Source: Flavobacterium caseinilyticum
GTDB lineage: Bacteria > Bacteroidota > Bacteroidia > Flavobacteriales > Flavobacteriaceae
Direction: 5' to 3'
Length of the DNA: 64,000 nucleotides
Assembly (NCBI RefSeq): GCF_004349085.1
Contig: NZ_SMFM01000002.1
Span: 558,001-622,000, forward strand
Shown: positions 47,761-57,368 of the stretch, one piece after another
Layout: every line of letters begins with the position of its first letter
Position numbering within the stretch: the first letter of the stretch is position 1
Translations under genes and position numbers: made by a program
Notes under the pieces: model-generated
Database searches by the model: none
The model's input: the letters and a program-made list of their open reading frames with translations, nothing else
What the model was told of the DNA's origin: nothing

Positions 47761-48057
47761 TTATTTTAGTAAATCTGCTACGTATGGCATTAAAGCAATA
47801 TGACGCGCTCTTTTTACCGCAACTGATACTTTTCTTTGGTATTTCAAAGAAGTACCAGTTAAACGACGAGGAAGAATTTTTCCTTGCTCATTTACAAATT
47901 TCAATAAGAAATCAGCATCTTTATAATCAATATATTTGATACCTGATTTTTTGAAACGACAATACTTTTTAGTTTTGTTAGTTTCTATGTTCAAAGGCGT
48001 AAGATATCTGATATCTCCGTCTTTTTTTCCTGAAGCCGATTGTTGTAATGTTGCCAT
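47761..48057 (-). CDS. rpsR: 30S ribosomal protein S18
   Basis: Small-subunit protein that pairs with S6 on 16S rRNA. The 98-residue protein has [18 protein letters not shown] and the core [17 protein letters not shown] followed by [18 protein letters not shown]. It follows rpsF by 5 bp. Confidence 0.98.
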   Translation of the reverse strand: MATLQQSASGKKDGDIRYLTPLNIETNKTKKYCRFKKSGIKYIDYKDADFLLKFVNEQGKILPRRLTGTSLKYQRKVSVAVKRARHIALMPYVADLLK

Positions 48058-48062
48058 GATAA

Positions 48063-48404
48063 TTAAGCTTTTGTAGATTTTAATTTAGTTCTTCTTCTTT
48101 CAGCCCAAGAAATAGCATGTTTATCAAGACTTACAGTCAAGAAACGCATTACTCTTTCATCACGTCTAAATTCAGTTTCAAAAGCAATAAGGACTTCTCC
48201 AGCTACTTTGAATTCGAATAAATGGTAAAAACCACTTTTTTTGTTTTGAATTTCGTAAGCCATTTTTTTCAGACCCCAGTCTTCTTTCGACACCATTTCT
48301 GCTCCTCTACTAGTAAGAAAATCTTCAAATTTGCTTACTGTTTCCTTCACCTGAACTTCAGATAAAACGGGATTTAAAATGAAAACAGTTTCATAATGAT
48401 TCAT
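48063..48404 (-). CDS. rpsF: 30S ribosomal protein S6
   Basis: Central-domain small-subunit protein, partner of S18. From ATG at 48402-48404 it has 113 residues and starts [20 protein letters not shown], the family N-terminus; a start 42 bp upstream would add 14 residues with no family support. Later [20 protein letters not shown] and [10 protein letters not shown] are typical. First gene of the operon. Confidence 0.97.
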   Translation of the reverse strand: MNHYETVFILNPVLSEVQVKETVSKFEDFLTSRGAEMVSKEDWGLKKMAYEIQNKKSGFYHLFEFKVAGEVLIAFETEFRRDERVMRFLTVSLDKHAISWAERRRTKLKSTKA

Positions 48405-48433
48405 AAATATATATTTATTTGTTATTTTGGCTG

Positions 48434-48463
48434 CAAAAGTAATCAATTATTCTTATCAAACAA
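48434..48463 (-). promoter_or_regulatory. rpsF operon promoter
   Basis: On minus: TTG (plus 48461-48463), 19 bases, TACTTTTG (plus 48434-48441). The leader would be about 25-30 bases, too short for the S6:S18-binding leader structure known in other bacteria. Confidence 0.8.
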
Positions 48464-48569
48464 GCCTTATTTGATTTTATTCGATGTATGGTAAAAAAAC
48501 AACGCCTGAATTAGTTTTTCTAAATAAAAAAATAATATATTTACTAAGCCAAATCTAAATAAAAATATT

Positions 48570-49265
48570 ATGAAACTAAACTGTGTTGTAGTTGATGATA
48601 GTTCCATCCAAAGGATGATTATTGCAAAGTTAGTTAATAATCATCAAAACTTACATTTAATAGGTGATTTTTCTAACGCAATTGAAGCCAGAAGCTGCAT
48701 GTCCATACACAATGTAGATTTAATATTTCTGGATATTGAAATGCCCGTAATTAGTGGTTTTGATTTTTTGGATGGATTAAAAACAAAACCTCAAATAATT
48801 TTTATCACTTCAAAAGCGGAATATGCAATGAAAGCTTTTGACTACGATGCCACTGATTATCTTCAAAAACCAATTGCAATGGACAGGTTCAACGCTTCAG
48901 TTAAAAGAGCAATGGATCAACATCTACTCAAAAAAGAGAATAAAGAAGAAGAAGGAGAACATATTTTCATTAAAAGTAATTTGAAAAAATTAAAAGTTTT
49001 TACCTCTAAAATAAAATGGATTGAAGCTTTTGGCGATTATGTTAGAGTAGTCACCGAAGAAGACAGTAATCTGGTTCTTTCTACTATGAAATCTTTTGAA
49101 AATGATTTGTCCAAAGAAAAATTTGTCAGAGTTCACAAATCATACATTATAAATATTGATAAAGTAGAACGGTTTAATAGTAAATACGCTGAGATTGGTG
49201 TCACAAAAATTCCTTTAAGCCGACATAAAAAAGAAGATTTAGTGAAGGCGCTTTCATTTTCTTAA
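48570..49265 (+). CDS. LytTR-family response regulator
   Basis: Transcription regulator of 231 residues: receiver domain with Asp9/Asp10 and phospho-acceptor Asp55 in LIFLDIEMPV and the conserved lysine in LQKPIA, then a LytTR DNA-binding domain from about residue 135 (IKWIEAFGDYVRVV, KFVRVHKSYIINIDKVERF). No histidine kinase gene is adjacent, so its partner lies elsewhere. Single gene. Confidence 0.93.
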   Translation: MKLNCVVVDDSSIQRMIIAKLVNNHQNLHLIGDFSNAIEARSCMSIHNVDLIFLDIEMPVISGFDFLDGLKTKPQIIFITSKAEYAMKAFDYDATDYLQKPIAMDRFNASVKRAMDQHLLKKENKEEEGEHIFIKSNLKKLKVFTSKIKWIEAFGDYVRVVTEEDSNLVLSTMKSFENDLSKEKFVRVHKSYIINIDKVERFNSKYAEIGVTKIPLSRHKKEDLVKALSFS

Positions 49266-49275
49266 TACTTTGTCA

Positions 49276-51741
49276 CTAATAAAAATCTACATTCAGTGTA
49301 ACTCTTATCGATCTATATTGTGCAACAGCCTCAAAGCTATTCAACATTTTCTGAATCGTTTTTTTGGTGTTTCCAATTGACACATTTTGAGGGATTTTGA
49401 CAATAATTGTCCGAATATATTCGTTTCTAATTCTACTGATTGCTGGTTCTTCTGGACCTAGTACCGGCATATTTAAGTTCTGGCTCATAACTTGATACAA
49501 CCATATAGAACCTTCCTTCAACTTATCAAAATCACGCTGTTTCAGCGTCAGCTTTACGATTCTGAAATAGGGTGGATATTTGTAAATTTTACGGTCATAC
49601 AATTGCTCTTTATACATTCCCAAGTAATCATTATTAGTAACCTGTTGTATGGTATTGTGACCGGGATTATAGGTTTGTACGATTACTTTTCCTTGTTTTT
49701 CTGAACGCCCCGCTCTACCTGCAACTTGAGTCATCATTTGAAAACTTCTCTCGAATGCTCGAAAATCAGGGTGAAATAACATATTGTCAGCATTCATGAT
49801 ACCCACTAAACTTACGTTATCAAAATCCAACCCTTTAGCGAGCATTTGAGTTCCAACTAATATCTCTAATTCCCTATTTTTAAAGCTATCAATGATTTTT
49901 TCGAAACCAAATTTTCCTCGCGTAGTATCTTGATCCATCCTTCCAATTTTTGAATTTGGAAAAATAGAGATTAATTCTTGTTCGATTTGTTCGGTTCCAA
50001 ACCCTTTTGTAGTCAGATCAATACTGGAACACGCGTGACAATGCGTAGGCTTAGCCATGTTATACCCGCAATAATGGCAGCGCAACTGGTTTTTATTTTT
50101 ATGATACGTCAAACTCACATCGCATTGTTGACAGTGCGGCACGTGACCGCAAGTGATGCATTCAATAATAGGAGAATAACCTCTTCTATTTTGAAACAAA
50201 ATTACTTGTTCTCCTAAAGACAATGCGTTTGTGATTTCTTCAATCAAAACATCACTAAAATGTCCCGTCATTTTTTTACGGAAATATTTGTCTTTCAAAT
50301 CTACCAGCTCGATATTGGGCATCATCACGTTTCCAAAACGCTTGGAAATTTCGACTAAACCAAATTTATCTGATTTGGCATTAAAATACGTTTCTATACT
50401 TGGCGTAGCCGAACCCAAAAGTACTTTTGCTTTATGCGAATGCGCCAATACTATCGCCGCATCGCGCGCATGATATCTTGGAGCTGGATCTACTTGTTTG
50501 AAGGTTTGTTCATGTTCTTCGTCTACTATTATGAAACCCAAATCATGAAATGGCAAAAACAAAGCCGACCTCGCTCCTATCACTACTTGCGCTTTCTGTG
50601 ATTTTTGTAAGACTTGATTCCAAACTTCAATGCGCTCATTATTGTTGTATTTCGAATGAAAAACAGCTACTTTATTCCCGAAATACGCTCTTAAACGCCC
50701 CACCAATTGAGTCGTCAAAGCGATTTCCGGCAATAAATAAAGGATTTGTTTTCCCGTTGCCAAAAACTCTTCAATAAGTTTGATGTAAATTTCAGTTTTT
50801 CCGCTGGAAGTTACTCCGTGCAACAAGCACACCTCTTTATGAGTGAAACTTTCTTTGATTTCGGCAAAAGCTGTTTGCTGTGTTTCACTTAATCGTAATT
50901 CATCTTCTTTTATTTTCCCGTTGAAATTTACTCGGTCTTCCTGAAGAAAATAGTCCTCGAATATTTCTTTTTCGATTAATGCTTTTATAATTGCCGCAGT
51001 AGAATTAGCTTCCTCAATTAGTCTTTTTACGGTTATGCGTTTAGCTGCGCCTTGGGTCTTTTCAGATGCGCACAATTGGAAATAACGCATCACGATTTCC
51101 TTTTGTTTATTGGCATTTTTCAGTGTTTCCAATAACTCACTCAAACCTTGATTGGATTCATATTTTGGATGCAAACGTACGTATCGAACTAATTTTGGCT
51201 TATAGTTTTCTTGAATTTCCTCTTGAAGCACCAGAATATTCTTATCTACCAGTTTTTGAATAACGGGAAAAATATTTTTCTTGTTTAAAATAGCAATAAT
51301 ATCTTGAACTTTTAATGAATTTTGCTGTTGCAAAGCTTCATAAACCAGAAATTCATCATCCGAAAGAAGGCCTGTATCTACAAACGAATCGGTTTTTTGA
51401 GAAATCAGGGTTTCGCTTTCGAGCAAAAGTGCACTTGGCATGGCACCACGATACACATCCCCAATAGCACACATATAATAAGACGCGATCCATTGCCAAT
51501 GTGCGATTTGGATTTCTGTTACAATGGGTCTTTCATCGAGAATTTGATGAATCTCCTTGGCTTCGTATAACTCAGGTTTATTTTTATGTATTTCAATAAC
51601 TAAAGCCGTATAAATTTTACTTTTTCCAAAAGGAACCGCAACCCGCATTCCTTTTTTTATGTACTGAAACTCCGCTTCAGAAACTTTGTAGGTAAATGTT
51701 TTGGCTAGGGAAAGTGGTAAAATTACTTCTACGAAATACAT
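49276..51741 (-). CDS. priA: primosomal protein N' (replication restart helicase)
   Basis: 3'-5' helicase that restarts collapsed replication forks. The 821-residue protein has an N-terminal DNA-binding domain, Walker A in HGVTSSGKTEIYI, the DEEH box in IIVDEEHEQTFKQ, and eight zinc-binding cysteines in paired CxxC motifs (CITCGHVPHCQQC, CHYCG, CHACS). The helicase C-terminal half has VGTQMLAKGLDFDNVSLVG and QVAGRAGRSEKQG. Complete. Confidence 0.97.
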   Translation of the reverse strand: MYFVEVILPLSLAKTFTYKVSEAEFQYIKKGMRVAVPFGKSKIYTALVIEIHKNKPELYEAKEIHQILDERPIVTEIQIAHWQWIASYYMCAIGDVYRGAMPSALLLESETLISQKTDSFVDTGLLSDDEFLVYEALQQQNSLKVQDIIAILNKKNIFPVIQKLVDKNILVLQEEIQENYKPKLVRYVRLHPKYESNQGLSELLETLKNANKQKEIVMRYFQLCASEKTQGAAKRITVKRLIEEANSTAAIIKALIEKEIFEDYFLQEDRVNFNGKIKEDELRLSETQQTAFAEIKESFTHKEVCLLHGVTSSGKTEIYIKLIEEFLATGKQILYLLPEIALTTQLVGRLRAYFGNKVAVFHSKYNNNERIEVWNQVLQKSQKAQVVIGARSALFLPFHDLGFIIVDEEHEQTFKQVDPAPRYHARDAAIVLAHSHKAKVLLGSATPSIETYFNAKSDKFGLVEISKRFGNVMMPNIELVDLKDKYFRKKMTGHFSDVLIEEITNALSLGEQVILFQNRRGYSPIIECITCGHVPHCQQCDVSLTYHKNKNQLRCHYCGYNMAKPTHCHACSSIDLTTKGFGTEQIEQELISIFPNSKIGRMDQDTTRGKFGFEKIIDSFKNRELEILVGTQMLAKGLDFDNVSLVGIMNADNMLFHPDFRAFERSFQMMTQVAGRAGRSEKQGKVIVQTYNPGHNTIQQVTNNDYLGMYKEQLYDRKIYKYPPYFRIVKLTLKQRDFDKLKEGSIWLYQVMSQNLNMPVLGPEEPAISRIRNEYIRTIIVKIPQNVSIGNTKKTIQKMLNSFEAVAQYRSIRVTLNVDFY

Positions 51742-51799
51742 TTAATAGTAATTATAAGTTGGGAGTTACTCTTAGTTTGATATTTTTTGAACACATCAA

Positions 51800-52228
51800 T
51801 TATTTAACTCTGTTCCAAGTTTGTGTTCGTCCAAATAATGCTACACCAATATATCCTCGAACATTGAGTTTGTCATTCCCGTCTAAAGCCATAAAACATT
51901 TGTATAATTTCCCTGATGTTGGATCCAAAATCTTACCGGAATTGTATTCTTTACCATCTTTTTTAAGACCTTTAATAATCACAAGTCCCATCACTGGCTT
52001 ATTTTTTTCATCGCCAGAACAAGTGGTGCATAGACTTTTTTTCTTTTCAACATCTAATATGTCGATTATTTTTCCATATATTTTACCGGAGCGTTCGTAA
52101 ATTTCAACTATTGATTTAGCTTTTCCTGTTTCGTCGTCAATGGTTTTCCATTTTCCTATTACACTTTGGTTTTGACCGTAAAAACATACTGAAATAAATA
52201 ATGCCAGAATTGTAATCGTATTTTTCAT
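51800..52228 (-). CDS. DUF2147 family secreted protein
   Basis: A 142-residue exported protein with signal peptide (to about residue 19, CFYGQ). The mature part matches DUF2147: VIGKWKTIDDETGKAKSIVEI, then KLCTTCSGDEKNKP-like cysteines, MGLVIIKGLKKDG and the ending LNVRGYIGVALFGRTQTW. A small beta-barrel fold related to lipocalins is likely; ligand and function are unknown. Confidence 0.87.
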   Translation of the reverse strand: MKNTITILALFISVCFYGQNQSVIGKWKTIDDETGKAKSIVEIYERSGKIYGKIIDILDVEKKKSLCTTCSGDEKNKPVMGLVIIKGLKKDGKEYNSGKILDPTSGKLYKCFMALDGNDKLNVRGYIGVALFGRTQTWNRVK

Positions 52229-52287
52229 CTTTTTTCTTTTTTAAGCCCTTTATAGCTTTTGATAAAAAAACTATTTTGGATTAATAA

Positions 52288-53196
52288 TTACTCTTTTTTT
52301 GTTTTTAATTTGTTTACTGTGGCATTTAATTCAAAACCTAACAGCAAAATCATACAGTTGATCCAAATGTAAAACATCAGAATCAATAATGTTCCAATTG
52401 ACCCATATAATTCATTGTACTGTGAAAATTTTGTAACCCAAATTCCAAAAATATAAGAATCCAGAAGAACAAGAATAGTTGTAAATACGGAACCTATCGA
52501 GATAAAAGCCCTATTTTTGTCATGTTTCGTACCAAACTTGAAAAGTATAGAAGTTGTGACTAAAATCATTAAAATAATAAATGCATATCGTCCTAAAACA
52601 ATTAATTGAACTTGATCGCTGAAGACCGTTTTTTGTATTAATACCTCAAAAACGACTATAATCGCTACCGTTACTATTAATAATAATGACAGCAATAAAG
52701 ACATGCCAAACGCAACAAAATATTGGCGTATAAAACCTCTTTTGATCAAAACATGACGAGAAGTTTCAAAACCTCCCAAGATTCCATTCAATCCATTTGC
52801 CATCAAAAAAATTGACAATATGAATCCGGAAGATAATAATCCAGAATCACTATTAGTAAGAATGTCAGTGATGATTTTGTAAATTGCATCGTAGGTATTG
52901 GGCGGCACTCCGTCCTTGACAAACAACAGAAAATCTTCCTGAAAACCTTCAATAGGTATAAATGGAATTAAATTTAATATAAATAGTGCAAAAGGAAATA
53001 ATGCCATAAAAAAGCTAAATGCAATGGCACTGGCATGATAAGTCAGCGCACTTTCTACGATTCCTAAGCCATATAATTCGATCAAATCATACAAAGACAA
53101 ACCTTCTAACCAAGGTAGTTTTATCTTTTTTAAACCAAACATAAGATTCCGTACAATTGGAATTCTTCGAAGTTTCAATTCAATTTCTTTGCTCAT
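52288..53196 (-). CDS. YihY/BrkB family membrane protein
   Basis: Integral membrane protein of about 302 residues from ATG at 53194-53196 with six membrane segments. The family pattern shows as HASAIAFSFFMALFPFALFIL, SGFILSIFLMANGLNGI and LLILMFYIWINCMILLLGFELNA. Transport or envelope role unproven. A start 75 bp upstream is possible but would lie entirely within nadC. The ATG overlaps the nadC stop (ATGA), so the genes are translationally coupled. Confidence 0.88.
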   Translation of the reverse strand: MSKEIELKLRRIPIVRNLMFGLKKIKLPWLEGLSLYDLIELYGLGIVESALTYHASAIAFSFFMALFPFALFILNLIPFIPIEGFQEDFLLFVKDGVPPNTYDAIYKIITDILTNSDSGLLSSGFILSIFLMANGLNGILGGFETSRHVLIKRGFIRQYFVAFGMSLLLSLLLIVTVAIIVVFEVLIQKTVFSDQVQLIVLGRYAFIILMILVTTSILFKFGTKHDKNRAFISIGSVFTTILVLLDSYIFGIWVTKFSQYNELYGSIGTLLILMFYIWINCMILLLGFELNATVNKLKTKKE

Positions 53197-54050
53197 AATG
53201 CTTTCAAACTCAAATCCAAGTTGTATACGGAATGTGTCAGTGCGCCAGACGAAATATAATCTACGCCACATTCCGCATAATTCCGGATTGTGTTTTCGTT
53301 AATATTTCCAGAGGATTCTGTCAAGCATTTTCTACCTATTAAAGCGACTGCTTTTTTGGTATCCTCAAAATTAAAGTTGTCAATTAAAATTCTGTAAACG
53401 CCGTCGCTTTCAAGAATTTCTTTAATTTCATTTAGATTTCTGGCTTCAACAATGATTTTTAAATCCAGATTATTTTCTTTGAGATATGCTTTGGTTTTGG
53501 CTATGGCCAAAGTGATACCACCCGCAAAATCGTTGTGATTATCCTTGAGCATAATCATGTCATACAAAGCAAAACGATGGTTTTCGCCTCCGCCAATTTT
53601 GACTGCCCATTTCTCACAGGCTCTAAATCCAGGGGTTGTTTTTCGTGTGTCAAGGATTTTTGCATTTGTTCCCTCTAATAAAACAACAAAATTTTTAGTT
53701 TTAGTGGCGATAGCTGACATTCTTTGCATAGAATTTAAAACTACGCGTTCCGATTTTAAAATCGATTGTGAGCTTCCGGAAACATGGAAAACAATATCCC
53801 CTTTTTTCACTGGAGTTCCATCTTCGATAAAAGTTTCAATTTCCAAATTTGAATCAACATATTTAAAAACCATTTTAGCAAAAGCTACGCCGGCAATAAT
53901 ACCGTCTTCTTTGACCAATAATTTTGCTTTTCCATTTGCTGTCGCCGGAATACAGGCCAATGAACTGTAATCCCCTGGTCCAACATCTTCTCGTATGGCG
54001 TTCTCTATCAATATTTGCAACTCTGTTTGGAACTGTTTTTCATTAATCAT
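53193..54050 (-). CDS. nadC: nicotinate-nucleotide pyrophosphorylase (quinolinate phosphoribosyltransferase)
   Basis: Makes nicotinate mononucleotide from quinolinate and PRPP in de novo NAD synthesis. The 285-residue protein has the family landmarks REDVGPGDYSSL, ILDTRKTTPGFRACEKWAV (PRPP and quinolinate contacts), GGGENHRFALYDMIMLKDNH and the C-terminal ITESSGNI-like barrel motif (here CLTESSGNINEN). Length is normal. Upstream of, and overlapping by 4 bp, the BrkB-like gene. Confidence 0.97.
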   Translation of the reverse strand: MINEKQFQTELQILIENAIREDVGPGDYSSLACIPATANGKAKLLVKEDGIIAGVAFAKMVFKYVDSNLEIETFIEDGTPVKKGDIVFHVSGSSQSILKSERVVLNSMQRMSAIATKTKNFVVLLEGTNAKILDTRKTTPGFRACEKWAVKIGGGENHRFALYDMIMLKDNHNDFAGGITLAIAKTKAYLKENNLDLKIIVEARNLNEIKEILESDGVYRILIDNFNFEDTKKAVALIGRKCLTESSGNINENTIRNYAECGVDYISSGALTHSVYNLDLSLKAL

Positions 54051-54277
54051 TTTACAAGAAATTTATGAAACGCTAAAGTAAGATATATTTTGTGGATTTG
54101 AAAATTTGCGCAATGTGTTCTTTGAGAAAAATAGCCAAATAATTATTCTTTAGCTAATTAAGAGATTTTAATTAAAGCAAGATTAAAATAAAAGTGTGTT
54201 CATAGGAGACTATTATAAATGATGTATCAAATTTACAAGTTGTAGCATTTAATAGGTTTAAAATCATTTCTTTTATA

Positions 54278-54308
54278 TTGTCCTGTATTATTTAAAATCT
54301 TATATTTG
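54278..54308 (+). promoter_or_regulatory. promoter of the repeat lipoprotein
   Basis: TTG (54278-54280), 20 bases, TATATTTG (54301-54308): an exact match to the bacteroidetal promoter. Confidence 0.8.
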
Positions 54309-54331
54309 AGGTAGTAACTAAACAACTGATT

Positions 54332-54799
54332 ATGAAATCTCTTTTAAGCCTCCTATTAGTCTCCTCATTATTATTGACTTCTTGCAAAAAAGAAGTTGAA
54401 ACTAAAAATAGTGCCAGTCCAACTAACGTAGTTCCTTTTACCGAAGTTGGTAAGCAGCTGCAAACGCAAACGCCAGTCCAGCAAAATCCTATTGTTGGTA
54501 ATACAAATAGCAATGTTACAAATGCCGTTTCAACAGGAATGAATCCTGCGCATGGTCAGCCGGGACATCGCTGTGACATTGCTGTAGGTGAACCACTAAA
54601 TTCTCCTGCACCCACAAATATAAACAAAGTCGCTGCACCCCAAATGATTACACAACCAAGTCAGCCTATTTCTGCAAATACGGCGACTGCTACGCCTGCA
54701 GCAGTAGCCGTGACGCCAACAGCTGAAGGAATGAATCCTCCTCATGGACAGACGAACCATCGCTGCGATATTGCTGTGGGTGCACCATTGTCAAAATAG
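54332..54799 (+). CDS. lipoprotein with two GMNPxHG/HRCDIAVG repeats
   Basis: A 155-residue exported lipoprotein (lipobox LLTSC, Cys18). The mature chain is low-complexity, rich in Thr, Pro, Asn and Gln, apart from two near-identical 22-residue modules at 69-90 and 133-154. Each reads GMNPxHGQxxHRCDIAVG then (E/A)PL. Each holds two histidines and one cysteine (His74, His79, Cys81; His138, His143, Cys145) in a tight cluster, which suggests metal or haem binding (inference). I know the same short module from other Bacteroidetes proteins but know no function for it. Strong own promoter. Confidence 0.85.
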   Translation: MKSLLSLLLVSSLLLTSCKKEVETKNSASPTNVVPFTEVGKQLQTQTPVQQNPIVGNTNSNVTNAVSTGMNPAHGQPGHRCDIAVGEPLNSPAPTNINKVAAPQMITQPSQPISANTATATPAAVAVTPTAEGMNPPHGQTNHRCDIAVGAPLSK

Positions 54800-55154
54800 C
54801 AATTTTACTCATGCTTTCATATCAATTTTAAGAAATATGTCATGATTGCTGCAAATGTTAAATTTAAAAGTAAAAAAAGAAAATTGTCAACATCATCCTG
54901 ATTGTCAATTTGTTTACAAGATTAATTGGATCTTCTTAATAACACGCGGCATCATTATCAATTTCGAATCTTCAGACAGAATTCCTTAAACATTTAAATT
55001 ATATTGTGAATCAGTATTTTAAAACAGTCCATTTATAACTTAAATACATTTAAAAAACTGTTGCTATTTTGAAAATTTAAACAACTTTTTTTAACCGTTT
55101 TGACAACTTATAGATTAAATTTTTAACTTTACAACATCAACAAACCGTTATATT
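54800..55154. other. gene-free spacer with weak promoter for the SRPBCC gene
   Basis: 355 bp of AT-rich DNA. Near its end TTG at about 55100 and TAACTTTA at about 55123 resemble a promoter with one mismatch in the -7 box. No hairpin, repeat or RNA gene seen in the rest. Confidence 0.4.
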
Positions 55155-56276
55155 ATGAGGATTTTAAAATATTTGTTTCTTTTACTTTTACTTAGTTTTG
55201 TAGCATTCTCCATTTTTGTGGCTACTCAAAAAGGAGATTACACTGTAGAAAGAAGTCAAATTATAAATTCTCCCAAAGCAACTGTCTTTAATTTTGTCAA
55301 TGATTACAGAAATTGGGAAGACTTCGTATCTTGGGCCAAGGAAGATGCTGAGATGAAATTTATTTATCCAAAAAAAACCATTGGGTCAGGAGCTTCCTAT
55401 TCTTGGGAAGGTAAAGATGGCAGCGGTACAATGTCCACTATTTTTGTGAAAGAAAATGATAGTATTTCTCAAAAAATGGATTACAATGGAGACTCATCAG
55501 CTGTAATGTGGCATTTTAAAGATACAGTAGGAGGCACAAAAGTAACATGGAAAACTACTGGGAAAAAGAGTTTTACGATGAAAATTTTCACTGCCTTAAA
55601 TGGCGGTCTTGATAAAACTATCGGTAAAATGTATGAAAAAAGCCTAGCAAATTTGGACAAAACCTTGGATGACGAATTAAATACTTACACAGTAAAAGTG
55701 AATGGTTTAACAAAAAAAACCGGCACCTTTTATTTGAATCAAACTTTTACCAGCACAATTTTGAATGTCACTAAGAATTCACGAATAGTATTTCCAAAAA
55801 TAATCAATTTTTGTAAGGAAAATAATATCCCGTTAAATGGAAAGCCATTTGTAATTTATCACACGTATGATTTAGCAAAGGGTTTAACGAGGTTATCTTT
55901 TTGTATTCCAATAAAAAGTCAGATTTTAACGAGTTCCGGAAGTGACATCTTAAGCGGAAAACTGGAGCCATTCGATGCTGTTAAGACTACTTTAACGGGT
56001 GATTATTCACATATTAAAGAGGCATTGGATAAATCAATCAAATATCTTAATGCGAACGGAATTGCCGCTGATCCATCATTCTCACACCTTGAAAGTCAAA
56101 TAATCCGCAGATCAGATATCAAAAGCCCTTCAAAATGGGTAACCGAAATTTACTATCCGGTTAAACCAAAAGCAATTCCCGTAAAAGCTTACACACCAGC
56201 TGTCATCAAAAAAGTAGCACCTGTAAAAGCGCCTGATCCTTTAATAATTAAGGAAGAAGAAAAATCTGAATTTTAA
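55155..56276 (+). CDS. SRPBCC/polyketide-cyclase plus GyrI-like domain protein
   Basis: A 373-residue protein: an N-terminal membrane anchor (about 3-24), a SRPBCC ligand-binding domain (about 28-175; VERSQIINSPKATVFNFVNDYRNW) and a GyrI-like/AraC effector-binding domain (about 185-335; RIVFPKIINFCKENNIPLNG, YHTYD). A Pro/Lys/Val-rich tail follows. Both folds bind small hydrophobic molecules, so a membrane-tethered binding or sensing role is plausible; ligand unknown. Single gene, followed by the ECF sigma factor gene. Confidence 0.85.
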   Translation: MRILKYLFLLLLLSFVAFSIFVATQKGDYTVERSQIINSPKATVFNFVNDYRNWEDFVSWAKEDAEMKFIYPKKTIGSGASYSWEGKDGSGTMSTIFVKENDSISQKMDYNGDSSAVMWHFKDTVGGTKVTWKTTGKKSFTMKIFTALNGGLDKTIGKMYEKSLANLDKTLDDELNTYTVKVNGLTKKTGTFYLNQTFTSTILNVTKNSRIVFPKIINFCKENNIPLNGKPFVIYHTYDLAKGLTRLSFCIPIKSQILTSSGSDILSGKLEPFDAVKTTLTGDYSHIKEALDKSIKYLNANGIAADPSFSHLESQIIRRSDIKSPSKWVTEIYYPVKPKAIPVKAYTPAVIKKVAPVKAPDPLIIKEEEKSEF

Positions 56277-56339
56277 TTATTTTTCAAAGAGTATTAAACC
56301 TTTCTGATGGATTCCATTCTAAACAAATAAACAAAAGCT

Positions 56340-56882
56340 TTGCAAGAAGAACAGGAATTTATAACCCAATTGCTAAACCCTAAAACGCAAAATCAGGCTT
56401 TTCAGAGGTTATTGCAGGATTATCAGAGACCCCTTTATAATCACATCCGTAATATCGTTTTAAATCACGATGATACTGATGATATTCTGCAGAATACTTT
56501 CATTAAAATATTTCAAAACTTGAAAAATTTTAAAGGAGAAAGCAAACTCTTTTCGTGGATGTATCGAATAGCCACCAATGAAGCCTTGACTTTTTTAAAG
56601 CAAAAATCAAAAATAAGCGGGATTTCATCGGAAAGCTTGCAAAATAAAACACTCGAAAATCTGGAAGCGGATGTTTTTTTTGACGGCAATGACATTCAAA
56701 TAAAGTTGCAAAAAGCTATCGCATTATTACCTGAAAAACAGCAATTAATTTTTAAAATGAAATATTTTGAAGAACTTAAGTATGAAGCAATTTCGGAAAT
56801 TTTGGGAACTTCTGTTGGAGGATTAAAAGCATCCTATCATATTGCAGTAAAAAAAATTGAAGCTTTTGTATCTGCTAATTAA
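56340..56882 (+). CDS. ECF-type RNA polymerase sigma factor
   Basis: Sigma-70 family factor of 180 residues with regions 2 (LYNHIRNIVLNHDDTDDILQNTFIKIF) and 4 (ALLPEKQQLIFKMKYFEELKYEAISEILG). The start is TTG at 56340: an in-frame TAA lies 12 bases upstream and no ATG precedes region 2. It is followed by a one-span membrane protein and a Spy-like periplasmic protein, the arrangement of an envelope-stress sigma and its regulators. DNA targets unknown. Confidence 0.92.
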   Translation: MQEEQEFITQLLNPKTQNQAFQRLLQDYQRPLYNHIRNIVLNHDDTDDILQNTFIKIFQNLKNFKGESKLFSWMYRIATNEALTFLKQKSKISGISSESLQNKTLENLEADVFFDGNDIQIKLQKAIALLPEKQQLIFKMKYFEELKYEAISEILGTSVGGLKASYHIAVKKIEAFVSAN

Positions 56883-56914
56883 ACCTTTTTATCAGAATTA
56901 CATCTAAAGAAAAT

Positions 56915-57328
56915 ATGAAAACATTTAAATTAGAAAACGAGCCTAAAATTGCAACCGGATTTAAAACTCCAGATCATTATTTTGAGAACTTTTCACTCAA
57001 AATGATGCAGCAATTGCCTGAGAGTGAACCAAAAGTAATTTCTATTTTTCAAAAAAGGAAGAATTTAATTATGATGGTGGCGGCAGTTTTAGTAATTGCA
57101 CTGATGATTCCAATTTTAAATTACTCAACCACGAGCACTAGTGAATTAGATTCAACTGCTTTGGAAAATTATATAACTTATCAATCTAATGTCAATCAAT
57201 ATGACTTGATGAGTGGCTTGGAAAGTGAAGATATTAACAGCTTAAATACAAGTATTACCATAGCAGATGAAACCATAGAAGATGTTTTATCTGAGAATTC
57301 AAATTTAGAAAATCTTATTTTAGAATAA
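56915..57328 (+). CDS. membrane protein, putative anti-sigma factor
   Basis: A 137-residue protein with one membrane segment at about residues 50-67 (LIMMVAAVLVIALMIPIL). The cytoplasmic side is short and basic (FKTPDHYFENFSLKMMQQL), the outer side acidic with Ser/Thr/Glu. No anti-sigma signature such as ZAS is seen; the call rests on its position right after the ECF sigma gene and its topology. Confidence 0.7.
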   Translation: MKTFKLENEPKIATGFKTPDHYFENFSLKMMQQLPESEPKVISIFQKRKNLIMMVAAVLVIALMIPILNYSTTSTSELDSTALENYITYQSNVNQYDLMSGLESEDINSLNTSITIADETIEDVLSENSNLENLILE

Positions 57329-57368
57329 ATAGTTAACAGGCTCTTAGCTTTAAACAAAATAACAAAAA

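Noticed and set aside
48405-48446. Longer start for rpsF
   Set aside because: Adds 14 residues upstream of the conserved MNHYETVF start and would begin at the -7 box.
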